Shown here in pieces: positions 16,375-25,254 of a stretch of DNA of 62,925 nt. The position numbers and the translations under genes were made by a program. The notes below the pieces were generated by a model. It was not told the DNA's origin. It saw only the letters and a list, made by a program, of their open reading frames with translations, and ran no database searches. Every line of letters starts with the position of its first letter. Position 1 is the first letter of the stretch. Source of the DNA: Angelakisella sp. (lineage in GTDB: Bacteria; Bacillota; Clostridia; Oscillospirales; Ruminococcaceae); NCBI GenBank assembly GCA_020024555.1, contig JAHHTQ010000009.1, positions 1 through 62,925 of the forward strand, in the 5' to 3' direction.

Positions 16375-16794
16375 ATGCTTGTAACACAATGTGAAAACAG
16401 CAATCTTATAATCGTTCTTGTCACAGACCAATTTAATTGTGAAAGAATAATACTTGCAGGACGCAAATTAGCAAACGAAAACAACGGAAACCTTTTGGTA
16501 CTAAACGTAAATAGACCTGACTACACCCAAAATCCCGAGGCTATTGAATTTCTTTATAAAGTCTCAAAAGACAATGACGCCACTATGCTTGTCCATTACA
16601 GTGAAAAACCGGAAAAATACATAAGTCAATGTATAGAAGAAAATCAGCCTATGGCAGTTGTAACAGGTATACCGTCAAGCAAAAATTCCATTTTGCATAA
16701 ATTATGGTTGCGTTTTGGCAATACAACTTTTTATATGGCAGACACAAACGGCGAACTCTCAAAAGTTATGATTACAGACAGAATAGTAACTTAA
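16375..16794 (+). CDS. universal-stress-protein-like (HUP fold) protein
   Basis: The 139-residue cytoplasmic protein starts with a beta strand and helix typical of the UspA/KdpD-USP fold (LIIVLVTDQFNCERIILAGRKLA), then NNGNLLVLNVNRP. A later segment reads AVVTGIPSSKNSILHKLW, corresponding to the phosphate-binding loop region of Usp proteins, though the classical G-x2-G-x9-G-S/T spacing is not fully met. It may sense or bind a nucleotide. It is divergent from rex and precedes a serine hydrolase by 48 bp on the same strand. The specific role is unknown. Confidence 0.65.
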   Translation: MLVTQCENSNLIIVLVTDQFNCERIILAGRKLANENNGNLLVLNVNRPDYTQNPEAIEFLYKVSKDNDATMLVHYSEKPEKYISQCIEENQPMAVVTGIPSSKNSILHKLWLRFGNTTFYMADTNGELSKVMITDRIVT

Positions 16795-16842
16795 AGAATA
16801 TATATGTATATTCTATGTCAATTATTATAGGAGGAATTAAAA

Positions 16843-17778
16843 ATGTTGACACAACCGATAGAAATCAAATCATCAAGAAATGATCATAAAATATGGGGTA
16901 TACTGTGGTTGCCTGGCACAGCTGAGGTAAAAGGGGTTATACAAATATGCCACGGTATGTGCGAATATATTGAAAGATATTCCGACTTTGCCGTTTATAT
17001 GTGTTCTCAGGGCTATGCGGTTTGCGGTAATGACCATATAGGGCACAAAAACACTGCAAATATTTCATCACAGCCACTTGGATATTTTGGCGGAAAAAAC
17101 AGTTGGGGAAATATTATTGATGATGTGGAACTATTTAGACAACATATTCAAAATTCCATTCCAAATAAACCTTGGATAATGCTCGGACACAGTATGGGTT
17201 CTTTTATAGCAAGACTATACGCATCAAAATACGGCAATAATATTGATGCCTTGATTATAAGCGGAACAGGCTCAAAAAATCCTTCTATACCACTTGGCAA
17301 AGCTCTTGCCAAAACCGTATCATTCTTCAAAGGTGACAGATATATTTCAAAAATCGTTGACAAAATGGTCTCATCTTCACTTAACGGTAAAATAAAAAAT
17401 CCACGGACAACAGCCGACTGGATTTGCACAGATGAAAAAGTCGTAGACAAGTATTTGAAAGATGAGTATTGTACTTTTACTTTCTCTGTTTCGGCATATT
17501 ACGATTTATTCTGTTTAAATGATAATTGCAATAAAGAAGCAACATTCGCCTTAACGCCGGATAATCTTCCAATATACATTTTTTCGGGAGACAAAGACCC
17601 TGTGGGAAATATGGGCAAAGGTCCTGTAAAAGTAGGCAACCTATATAAACAAAACGGTAAAAAGAACGTAACAGTTAAAATGTATCCTAACGGCAGACAT
17701 GAAATGCTGAACGAAACAAATAAACAACAGGTATATGAAGATGTTAAAGACTGGATAGAAAAAACTTTACAACAATAA
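16843..17778 (+). CDS. alpha/beta hydrolase, monoacylglycerol-lipase / lysophospholipase-like
   Basis: This 311-residue serine hydrolase of the S33-like (Hydrolase_4) group has the oxyanion-loop segment QICHGMCEYIERYSDFA and the nucleophile elbow GHSMGS with Ser117. The acid is in FSGDKDPVG and the base in GRHEML near the C-terminus. It has no signal peptide, so it is predicted cytoplasmic, probably acting on monoacylglycerols or lysophospholipids, though the substrate cannot be fixed from sequence. AGGAGG precedes the ATG. It is likely co-transcribed with the upstream UspA-like gene; an imperfect terminator follows. Confidence 0.88.
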   Translation: MLTQPIEIKSSRNDHKIWGILWLPGTAEVKGVIQICHGMCEYIERYSDFAVYMCSQGYAVCGNDHIGHKNTANISSQPLGYFGGKNSWGNIIDDVELFRQHIQNSIPNKPWIMLGHSMGSFIARLYASKYGNNIDALIISGTGSKNPSIPLGKALAKTVSFFKGDRYISKIVDKMVSSSLNGKIKNPRTTADWICTDEKVVDKYLKDEYCTFTFSVSAYYDLFCLNDNCNKEATFALTPDNLPIYIFSGDKDPVGNMGKGPVKVGNLYKQNGKKNVTVKMYPNGRHEMLNETNKQQVYEDVKDWIEKTLQQ

Positions 17779-17787
17779 TAACTATAA

Positions 17788-17826
17788 AATACTTTGATAT
17801 ATTTTAAATGTATTGAAGTATTTTTT
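17788..17826 (+). terminator. terminator after the serine hydrolase
   Basis: An imperfect stem with AAAATACTT and AAGTATTTT as outer arms is followed by T-rich sequence. Confidence 0.6.
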
Positions 17827-17884
17827 TATATGCAAAATAGCAAAATATATAATTCCACATATAATGCAATATGGAGGTGATTAT

Positions 17885-18193
17885 ATGAAAGCTATATTTA
17901 TAATAATATTTTCCGCTTTTGCAATAATAGGCATAATAAATGTGGTAGTCGGAATAATAAATACAGTTAACGGCAAACAAATATGCAATAAATGTACGCT
18001 TATTGTAGACATATCAAACGATGATGTTATCGACAGCAATATGTATGCCCTGGAACTGATATTGCAAGACAAAAATTTATCCAATATGCAAATAATCGTA
18101 AATTGCACAGCCACAGAAGAAAATTACGATATTTGTAAAAAATATTGCGAAATACATAATATAAAAATGTTAAAAACAAATATAGATATTTAA
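17885..18193 (+). CDS. small single-pass membrane protein, 102 aa
   Basis: A hydrophobic helix occupies residues 3-28 (AIFIIIFSAFAIIGIINVVV). A small domain of alternating strands and helices follows, containing six cysteines, among them CNKC and DICKKYC. A perfect ribosome site (GGAGGTGA) lies 5 bases before the ATG at 17885, which decides the start. I do not recognise the family. The gene stands between a terminator and the phosphohexomutase gene. The CxxC may bind metal, but that is only a possibility. Confidence 0.65.
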   Translation: MKAIFIIIFSAFAIIGIINVVVGIINTVNGKQICNKCTLIVDISNDDVIDSNMYALELILQDKNLSNMQIIVNCTATEENYDICKKYCEIHNIKMLKTNIDI

Positions 18194-18292
18194 TAAATAA
18201 GTAGACTAAACATATAAATTTATAGTATAATATATTATAGTAGGTTACAAAATTATTAAAAATATTTTTAATAAAACGGAGGAACTCAATTA

Positions 18293-19999
18293 ATGGATTA
18301 CAAAGAAATTTATAAACTTTGGCAAGAAAAATTAAACGGAGAAGACGCGCTAAGCTGTGAACTTCGTGATATAAGCGGCGATGAAAAAGCTATTGAAGAC
18401 AGATTTTACCGTGAACTTGAATTTGGTACAGCCGGACTTCGCGGAGTACTCGGCGCAGGCACAAACCGTATGAATATCTACACTGTCGGCAAAGCTACGC
18501 AAGGTATGGCAGAATATCTAAATACCATATCAAAAGAACCAAAAATAGCTATTGCATACGACAGCCGTATAAACTCCACACTTTTTGCGGAATACAGCGC
18601 ATCTGTAATGGCAGCCAATGGTATAAAGGTATATCTGTACAAAGAACTTATGCCAACACCGGCTCTTTCCTATGCTGTAAGAGAGCTACACTGTGACGGA
18701 GGTATAAACATAACAGCCAGCCACAACCCTGCTGAATACAATGGCTACAAAGTTTATGACGAAACAGGTTGCCAAATTACAGGTGAAGTTGCTGACGCCA
18801 TTACAAAAAATATTAATAATATTGATATTTTTGAAGGTGTAAAAGTTCTTGATTTTAACAAAGGGCTTGAAAGCGGTATTATTGAATATATCAGCGAAGA
18901 AATTATTAACAACTTTATTGACAATGTTTTAAAATACAATATCAATAAAGAAGTTTGCAAAAACAGTGATTTAAAACTTGTTTACACACCACTAAACGGC
19001 GCAGGCAGAAGATGTGTTACGGAAATGCTTGCAAAACTTGGTATAAATGATGTTACAATAGTAAAAGAACAGGAAATGCCTGACGGTAACTTCCCAACCT
19101 GCCCATATCCAAACCCTGAAATTGTTGAGGCACTGCAACTTGGACTTAAACTGACAGAAGAAATCGGCGCTGACATTCTTTTGGCTACCGACCCCGACTG
19201 TGACAGAGTAGGCGCCGCTGTATTGTCAAACGGAAAGCCACGTTTGATAAGCGGTAACGAAATGGGTGTTCTTATGATAGACTACATTTCAACAATGAAA
19301 GAGCAAAACGGTACTATGCCGAAAAATCCTGTAATTATAAAAAGTATTGTTTCAACAACAATGGCTGATACAGTGGCGCTTGCGCACAATATAAAAATTC
19401 AAACTGTTTTGACAGGCTTTAAATATATAGGCGAGGCAATAACAGCGCTTACAAAAGAAAACAGAGAAAATGATTTCTTGCTTGGATTTGAAGAAAGCTA
19501 CGGTTACCTAAGCGGCAGCCACGTCCGTGACAAAGATGCGGTAAACGGTTCTATGTTAATTGTTGAAATGGCAGCTTACTATAAACAAAAAGGTATGAAC
19601 TTAGGCGATGCGCTTGACGCGCTTTATGAAAAATACGGTAAATATCTAAACAAAGTAGACAGCTATACGTTTAAAGGCAGTGACGGTATGGTTAAAATGC
19701 AAAATATTATGCAGTCGCTTCGAGACAACCCACCAACACAAATTGCCGAATATAATGTTTCTTATAAAGCTGACTACAAAATTCAGGAAAAAGTGACAGG
19801 CGAAACAAAAGAAAAGATTAACTTGCCATCTGCAAATGTTCTTGAATACGGCTTAGGCGAAATAGGCAGTGTTATTGTAAGGCCATCAGGCACAGAGCCA
19901 AAACTTAAAATTTACTATTCGGTTAAAGGCGCAAATGATGAAGCTGTACTGAAAATCTATACAGAATTAAAGGACAGTATAGAAAAAACAATACTGTAA
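18293..19999 (+). CDS. pgcA: alpha-phosphoglucomutase / phosphomannomutase
   Basis: This cytoplasmic enzyme interconverts hexose-1- and hexose-6-phosphates, feeding glycolipid and cell-wall sugar synthesis. The 568-residue length fits the PgcA class. Visible motifs are FGTAGLRGVLGAG, the phosphoserine loop TASHNPAEYNGYK (Ser143), the metal loop ATDPDCDR, GFEESYGYLSG, HVRDKDA and the phosphate-binding RPSGTEPK near the C-terminus. GGAGG precedes the ATG. It is a single-gene unit ending in a strong bidirectional terminator. The window also contains pgi, which makes glucose-6-phosphate for it. Confidence 0.93.
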   Translation: MDYKEIYKLWQEKLNGEDALSCELRDISGDEKAIEDRFYRELEFGTAGLRGVLGAGTNRMNIYTVGKATQGMAEYLNTISKEPKIAIAYDSRINSTLFAEYSASVMAANGIKVYLYKELMPTPALSYAVRELHCDGGINITASHNPAEYNGYKVYDETGCQITGEVADAITKNINNIDIFEGVKVLDFNKGLESGIIEYISEEIINNFIDNVLKYNINKEVCKNSDLKLVYTPLNGAGRRCVTEMLAKLGINDVTIVKEQEMPDGNFPTCPYPNPEIVEALQLGLKLTEEIGADILLATDPDCDRVGAAVLSNGKPRLISGNEMGVLMIDYISTMKEQNGTMPKNPVIIKSIVSTTMADTVALAHNIKIQTVLTGFKYIGEAITALTKENRENDFLLGFEESYGYLSGSHVRDKDAVNGSMLIVEMAAYYKQKGMNLGDALDALYEKYGKYLNKVDSYTFKGSDGMVKMQNIMQSLRDNPPTQIAEYNVSYKADYKIQEKVTGETKEKINLPSANVLEYGLGEIGSVIVRPSGTEPKLKIYYSVKGANDEAVLKIYTELKDSIEKTIL

Positions 20000-20021
20000 A
20001 TTTATATTTAAACATACAATA

Positions 20022-20075
20022 AAAAAGACGCAATATCAATTCACTGTAATGTGATTATTGATTTTGTGTCTTTTT
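20022..20075. terminator. bidirectional terminator
   Basis: AAAAAGACGC pairs with GTGTCTTTTT, with further pairing inside (AATCAATA on the complementary arm). It lies between the convergent pgcA and YibE/F genes. Confidence 0.88.
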
Positions 20076-20095
20076 ATTTTATCTGATTTTTTCTT

Positions 20096-21310
20096 TTATT
20101 TGTCTTCCTCCTGAATTGCAACTATCTTATTGTCTTTTTCTTTTCTTATTTTAAAGAAAGTTGCGGTAGGTCTGTTAAATAAATATGCGGAGATAAGTAC
20201 CGTTACAGGCACACATAGCAAAATACCCATACTGCCTGCCACTGACTGCAATACTTGTACTACTATCATTTCCATATTTAACAGAAACAATAAATTGCCT
20301 CTGTTGTTTGCAAGTATAAGTATAATCATAGCAAGCGAACCACCGACATAGGCAAGGACAAGTGTATTTGTCATTGTGCCTATCGCATCTTTACCTATAT
20401 TCATACCTGATATAAACATATTTTTATATGACTTATCACGCATTTTTTCGGAAAGCTCGTTCATTGATGACGCTATTGTCATAGCAACGTCCATTATAGC
20501 GCCAAGCGAACCTATTACTATACCGCTCCATACCAGCGCTTTTAAATCTATCGGCGTTTCAAGATATGTCAAGAATACGTAATCTTGCTCTACCAAACCC
20601 GTAATATTTAAAACCCTTTCAAAAACATAAGTGATAACCGCAGATAAAAATACGCCACCCATATTTCCCAAAATTGCGCACAAAGTCTTTTTGTTAAAAC
20701 CGTTTATGAGTAGCAAACTCATAAGGATAATAAAAATACTGATAATACTTGTCAATAAATAAATATTCATACCTTTGGTAATTCCGGGAATAAAGAGCAT
20801 AAAGAGCGCCATTGTCGTATATATCAGCGAAAGAATTGTGCCTACTCCCTTTGCCCTTCCCAGAAAAAGTATAATTCCTAAAAATATTACTATTAGTATA
20901 GCCATTACATAAAAACGATTATACTCAACAAATACCCATACTATCTTTCCTTCTTCGTTTATATCAGTGGTTACAAGTATTTTGTCTCCTGCCCTTATTT
21001 CCCGTGGCTGTACGGCATATATGTAGTCTATTATTTGTACGCCTTTTATAACTTCACCCTTCATATAACCGCTTTGTACATACATATCAAAATAGATATA
21101 CTTTATTCTCGCCACACCTGTTTCATCTTTTACTTCTTCACTGTTAAGTGTTTGCAATACATTTGCTTTATATACCTCTTGAGCAGCATAATTACTTTCA
21201 AACTTACATATCTCTGCGCCCTTGAATATAAATATCAGTGAAAAAACAGAGACCAATACTATTGTCAGTATATGCTTTATCTTCTGATTATAATTGCTAA
21301 GTGTTCCCAT
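20096..21310 (-). CDS. YibE/F family membrane protein
   Basis: The 404-residue protein has one N-terminal membrane helix, an extracellular segment of about 90 residues (IKYIYFDMYVQSGYMKGEVI, IRAGDKILVTT) and then about seven helices. It ends in a short charged cytoplasmic tail. The sequence fits the YibE/YibF family (PF07907), predicted membrane transport or export proteins of unknown substrate. The E and F halves are merged in one chain here, as is usual in Firmicutes. It is likely monocistronic, with spoIIE upstream on the same strand across a 100-bp gap. No catalytic motif is visible. Confidence 0.82.
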   Translation of the reverse strand: MGTLSNYNQKIKHILTIVLVSVFSLIFIFKGAEICKFESNYAAQEVYKANVLQTLNSEEVKDETGVARIKYIYFDMYVQSGYMKGEVIKGVQIIDYIYAVQPREIRAGDKILVTTDINEEGKIVWVFVEYNRFYVMAILIVIFLGIILFLGRAKGVGTILSLIYTTMALFMLFIPGITKGMNIYLLTSIISIFIILMSLLLINGFNKKTLCAILGNMGGVFLSAVITYVFERVLNITGLVEQDYVFLTYLETPIDLKALVWSGIVIGSLGAIMDVAMTIASSMNELSEKMRDKSYKNMFISGMNIGKDAIGTMTNTLVLAYVGGSLAMIILILANNRGNLLFLLNMEMIVVQVLQSVAGSMGILLCVPVTVLISAYLFNRPTATFFKIRKEKDNKIVAIQEEDK

Positions 21311-21409
21311 CTGTATCTCCTCTATATTTGAATTAATAAAATAATATCTAATATTATACTATAAAAACCGAGAAAGATACACAACAATTATACTTTTTTA
21401 TTTATTTTT

Positions 21410-23761
21410 TTAAGCTCCCTGTCCCATAAAATCGTTTTCTCTGTTTTCGCAATCCCTATCTGTCTTGCAAATTTTACAACATATTACCGTTACATCGTCC
21501 TCCCTGCCGTCATTTCTGCGAAGTATTGCTGTTTTCCCTATATTTTCCGACATTGCCTCCAAACTTTCATTTATATTATTTTCTATAACAGTTGTTATCC
21601 ATTCAGTATCTTCTATAACTACACCATCAGACATTAATATCAATATATCATTTTCTTCCAATATATATTTTTGCTCATTAATTGTTGCTGTATCAAGTAT
21701 TCCAACAGGCAAAGAAGATGCGTCAAGCATTATTATCTTACCACGTCTGTATATTATAGTTGGCGCCGCCCCTGCCTTATATAAATTCATTTCACCTGTG
21801 TAAAGGTCAACCTGCACACCGTCTATTGTAGATGTGCTTTCATTTCCGGATTTTACCATTAATTGACTGTTTACTATATTTGTGATATTCGGATAGCTTA
21901 TACCTGAATTAATCAGTTTCTTTATAAGTGATATGGTAAGCTTTGAGTCCACTGCCGCATTTGAACCCGTACCCATTCCGTCAGACAGCACAATATTCAG
22001 TTTTGTATGCTCTTGCGTAAATATTGTATAACTGTCTCCACAAGCCACATTATCTTTTAAACTCTTTTGATAAACACCATATTTACACGTATATGTCGTT
22101 TCCTCACAGAAGGTAAGCACGCAATGGTTTTTATTGTTTTCCACAGTCGGATATGTAAAGTTTCTCATTAAAAGTAAACTTAGCTCTGTGCATATTAATT
22201 GCGGTGTCATAGAACCCTCTTTATAGAACGGTATATACACAATAACTTTAAGTTTGCCGTTTTTGTTTGTGCAACACGATACGTGTAACGGTTCAAAGTT
22301 GTTTTCTGTCAACATTTCTTCTATTGATGCACGTTTCACCTCATCTGCAAAAGAAATATCATTAATAGACATAGATATATCGGTAAGTATATTCGCTATA
22401 CTGTTTATTTGTTTATTGACAATATTACGTGTTCTCTCCGCCTTTATTTTACTTTTGCTTATAGCAGAATATTTGAGATATTCTTTTGTTATAAATTCCG
22501 ACATTTCCTTTTTCTTTATACAATAGACAAATTTATCAGGAAAATCATTTTCTGTTACTATATTTTTCTTCTTCGCCTCATGTAGCGCAAAAGAAATTGA
22601 GTCCACCGTATCATCAAAGTTTTTTTGCCAACAACGAAGGCAATATGGACAGTTTTGACATATATTAAGAGCTGTCTTGTCATATATACTGTTTATATCA
22701 ACCTTTTGCAAACCGTCCAGTCTTTCCGCAAGCTCATTTGTTATATCCGTAACTTCGGTCAGTCCCTGCGCGGCTTTCAGCAATTTTTCTTCGGCAAGTA
22801 GCTGAAAATCCTTACTGTCATCTTTTTTATTTATTGATACCAACATTTTTAACCAAGATTTAGGTATAATAATAAATACAAGTGTTGCCACCGCCACTTC
22901 TATTAAATACTCTTGCAATTTACCTGTATACGCTCCCATAAATCCGCAAGCCACAGCAAGCGTAAGGGAACTTCCTATTTTTCCGAAATTTGCAAACAAT
23001 CCTGATAGTATTCCGCCTATACTGCACACTGTCATATAACTTGAAATATCGTTGCCCGAAAAGCCTATTGCAAAACCTGATAGGACACCTATTATTGCCG
23101 ACACCGCAACCCCACCGACAGTTGCGGAAATAAGTATTCCCAAAAAAGCGGATATTCGTCCGAGAGAAATATTATAAATATTTGCCGAACAAAGTCCCAT
23201 AATCGCTATAATATAGGCTATCGAAAAAGCAATACTTCCCACGCTGTCAGTATTTGCGCTGCTTATAAAATTTACTGCTTTTATAAAAAACAGTGAGCTT
23301 GCTCCTGCAAGTATAATTTGCGCTATCCATATTATGATGTCATAAATTAACGGTTGCGTGTATATATTAGGTAATACATAGGCTACCACCACACCCAACA
23401 CCGCAAATGTCGGAACCATATATGTATCATATTTTGACAGAAATGTTTTCCCAAGGAAATATCTTGCCAAACCGATTATTACTGAAACAACCGCAAAACG
23501 ATAAGTTTTCTCTATCTGTCCACACAGTAAATAGCCAATCGCTGTGCCTATTGAACAAGGCAGCGCAAAATTTGACGGTATTGCCGATGTAAATGCCACA
23601 CCAAGCGGTGATAACATTCCCATAATTTTCGCAAGCGAAGTAACCATTCCTGCCACAACATATACAATAGAAATTATCAAAGAATCTTTTTGCAATACTG
23701 ATTTTTCAAACTTACTGTTAAAACTCCAATTCTTTAATTCTTTTACACCTACATTTTGCAT
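21410..23761 (-). CDS. spoIIE: stage II sporulation protein E, PP2C-type phosphatase
   Basis: SpoIIE sits in the polar septum and dephosphorylates SpoIIAA to release sigma-F in the forespore. The N-terminal third holds about ten membrane helices. A linker follows, with a cysteine cluster (CQNCPYCLRCW) near residue 370 of the chosen frame. The C-terminal third is the PP2C domain with metal motifs LSDGMGTGSNA, ILMSDGVVIEDTEW and GREDDVTVICCK. The start at 23761 is chosen for the GAGGAGAGG ribosome site; upstream in-frame ATGs lack one. The length (783) is close to Bacillus (827). It is presumably Spo0A-dependent; two 0A-box-like sites lie upstream. Confidence 0.95.
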   Translation of the reverse strand: MQNVGVKELKNWSFNSKFEKSVLQKDSLIISIVYVVAGMVTSLAKIMGMLSPLGVAFTSAIPSNFALPCSIGTAIGYLLCGQIEKTYRFAVVSVIIGLARYFLGKTFLSKYDTYMVPTFAVLGVVVAYVLPNIYTQPLIYDIIIWIAQIILAGASSLFFIKAVNFISSANTDSVGSIAFSIAYIIAIMGLCSANIYNISLGRISAFLGILISATVGGVAVSAIIGVLSGFAIGFSGNDISSYMTVCSIGGILSGLFANFGKIGSSLTLAVACGFMGAYTGKLQEYLIEVAVATLVFIIIPKSWLKMLVSINKKDDSKDFQLLAEEKLLKAAQGLTEVTDITNELAERLDGLQKVDINSIYDKTALNICQNCPYCLRCWQKNFDDTVDSISFALHEAKKKNIVTENDFPDKFVYCIKKKEMSEFITKEYLKYSAISKSKIKAERTRNIVNKQINSIANILTDISMSINDISFADEVKRASIEEMLTENNFEPLHVSCCTNKNGKLKVIVYIPFYKEGSMTPQLICTELSLLLMRNFTYPTVENNKNHCVLTFCEETTYTCKYGVYQKSLKDNVACGDSYTIFTQEHTKLNIVLSDGMGTGSNAAVDSKLTISLIKKLINSGISYPNITNIVNSQLMVKSGNESTSTIDGVQVDLYTGEMNLYKAGAAPTIIYRRGKIIMLDASSLPVGILDTATINEQKYILEENDILILMSDGVVIEDTEWITTVIENNINESLEAMSENIGKTAILRRNDGREDDVTVICCKICKTDRDCENRENDFMGQGA

Positions 23762-23864
23762 TCTTTTCCTCTCCTCTTTTTTCAATAAATCTTTCATAAA
23801 AAAGACAGTCAATACTTTTCCACAAATATCGGTTCAATACACCCAAACTTTTATTGCTTTGCCT

Positions 23865-23910
23865 TTTGACAAGCACAGTTTACTTATATATAGCGATGAA
23901 TTTTGTCAAA
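23865..23910. promoter_or_regulatory. candidate Spo0A boxes upstream of spoIIE
   Basis: TTGTCAAA occurs on the minus strand at 23865-23872 and on the plus strand at 23903-23910, an inverted pair 30 bp apart. Each differs by one base from the 0A box TTGTCGAA. spoIIE is a direct Spo0A target in Bacillus. The rest of the long gap to 24206 is AT-rich with nothing else I can support. Confidence 0.4.
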
Positions 23911-24206
23911 GTATGGATAAAGTTTATTACAGCGCTATACATATTTTTCTGAATATTTACATTATTCTGCATAAAATATGGTTTAAAAGATACTAAAATG
24001 CTCAAAATTAAAAAAATATGAAAACAAGTTCTTTTAACAAATTTTACACAAAACCTCAACACATTAAACACCGAAAATTTTTGTTTAAACAAATTATCAA
24101 CACGTTTCCACACCGCATATTTTTATTATTTTGATAAATCTTTATATTTTATGTATTTATTATAGAAAAGTTATTTATTTTTAATCAATTTTAAACTGTA
24201 TTTCCC

Positions 24207-24235
24207 TTGACAAACAGTAGTATAAAAGATATAAT
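24207..24235 (+). promoter_or_regulatory. promoter of the yceD-rpmF operon
   Basis: Consensus TTGACA (24207-24212) and TATAAT (24230-24235) are spaced by exactly 17 bp, about 65 bp upstream of the first start codon. Confidence 0.92.
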
Positions 24236-24302
24236 ATTTTACGTGACAGGAAAAGGGTAATTATGCGTTTTTCCGCTTATCGACAGTGAACGGGGGTTTA
24301 TA

Positions 24303-24803
24303 ATGATTTTTGATATTGGCAGAGTGCTTGACTGCGAAGGTGAAGTCAGTGTGGTAACGACAGATGTGGACCTTAGCAGTACTAAGTATCGTGGCGAACA
24401 TCTATTAAAAAACCCTATTGTTATGAAAGTAAAAGCAGCTAATCGCGCAGGTGTGGTAACTCTTACCATTACCTACGAATATACGCTTTTTTTAAATTGT
24501 GACCGCTGTCTAAACCCTTATACACAGGACATTGTGAAGAATGAAGAGCATACTGTTGTAAGAAAGCTAAACGATAACGACAATGATGATATTATCGAAG
24601 CACCGCTTGGTGTTGTTGATTTGGTTGAGCTTGCTACCAATGACATTATAACAGACTTGCCCGATAAATTCCTTTGTAAAGAAGATTGTAAAGGTCTTTG
24701 TCCAAAGTGTGGGTGTAATCTTAATGACGGAAACTGCAACTGTGATTTAAGAGAAACAGACCCAAGACTTGCAGCGTTGGATAAATTTTTTGAAAACGAC
24801 TAA
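24303..24803 (+). CDS. YceD / DUF177 family protein
   Basis: The 166-residue cytoplasmic protein belongs to the YceD (DUF177) family, linked with 23S rRNA accumulation and large-subunit assembly in other bacteria. It has the family pattern LNCDRCLNPYTQDI, an acidic linker, and the C-terminal zinc-like cluster CKEDCKGLCPKCGCNLNDG. It is directly followed by rpmF (36 bp), the arrangement seen throughout bacteria. A GGGGG ribosome site lies 5 bases upstream. Two extra cysteines (NCNCD) follow the cluster. Confidence 0.9.
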   Translation: MIFDIGRVLDCEGEVSVVTTDVDLSSTKYRGEHLLKNPIVMKVKAANRAGVVTLTITYEYTLFLNCDRCLNPYTQDIVKNEEHTVVRKLNDNDNDDIIEAPLGVVDLVELATNDIITDLPDKFLCKEDCKGLCPKCGCNLNDGNCNCDLRETDPRLAALDKFFEND

Positions 24804-24838
24804 ATTTTAATATTAATGTTTATTAGGAGGAAATAACT

Positions 24839-25024
24839 ATGGCAGTACCAAAACGTAAAACTTCCCATGCGAGAAAAAATAAAAGACGTGCACAATGGAA
24901 ACTTGAAACACCTGCTTTTTCAAGATGCACACAATGCGGTGAACTGAAAATGCCTCACAGAGTTTGCGGTAATTGCGGATTCTACAAAGGTAAAGAGGTT
25001 GTTAAAGTAGCTAAAGAAGCATAA
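24839..25024 (+). CDS. rpmF: 50S ribosomal protein L32
   Basis: This 61-residue ribosomal protein has the invariant start MAVPKRKTSHARKNKRRAQW and a complete zinc-binding set of four cysteines (CTQCG and CGNCG), so it is the C+ form. AGGAGG precedes the ATG. It is co-transcribed with yceD and followed by a strong terminator. Confidence 0.98.
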   Translation: MAVPKRKTSHARKNKRRAQWKLETPAFSRCTQCGELKMPHRVCGNCGFYKGKEVVKVAKEA

Positions 25025-25043
25025 TAACTAAAAAAGTTTTACC

Positions 25044-25075
25044 AAGAGGGAGATTAATATCTACCCTCTTTTTTT
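25044..25075 (+). terminator. rpmF terminator
   Basis: AAGAGGG pairs with CCCTCTT, with inner AGAT/ATCT pairing past one bulged base, followed by a T-tract. Confidence 0.92.
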
Positions 25076-25119
25076 ATTGTAAAAGTATATTTTATTTTTG
25101 TTAAGATAAAATATTACAG

Positions 25120-25171
25120 TAATACCACGCAATTATTGATAAGCTTAATTTTGCGGTATTAACTTATATAA
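25120..25171. repeat. imperfect inverted repeat upstream of the DUF512 gene
   Basis: TAATACC and GGTATTA are the outer arms of an imperfect hairpin with CGCAATTA and TAATTTTGCG inside. It lies between the rpmF terminator and the next operon. No T-tract follows; the role is unknown. Confidence 0.4.
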
Positions 25172-25254
25172 AAAATTAAAAATATAGTATAAATATCCAC
25201 AAATATGTGTTAAAATATATATAACTGAATTTTTATAAAAAAGGTGGTGCAAAA

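Noticed and set aside
24085..24115. DnaA-box-like strings (TTATCAACA, TTTCCACAC) suggesting a replication origin
   Set aside because: They are imperfect and few, and no dnaA, dnaN or AT-rich unwinding cluster is adjacent. AT-rich chance matches are more likely.
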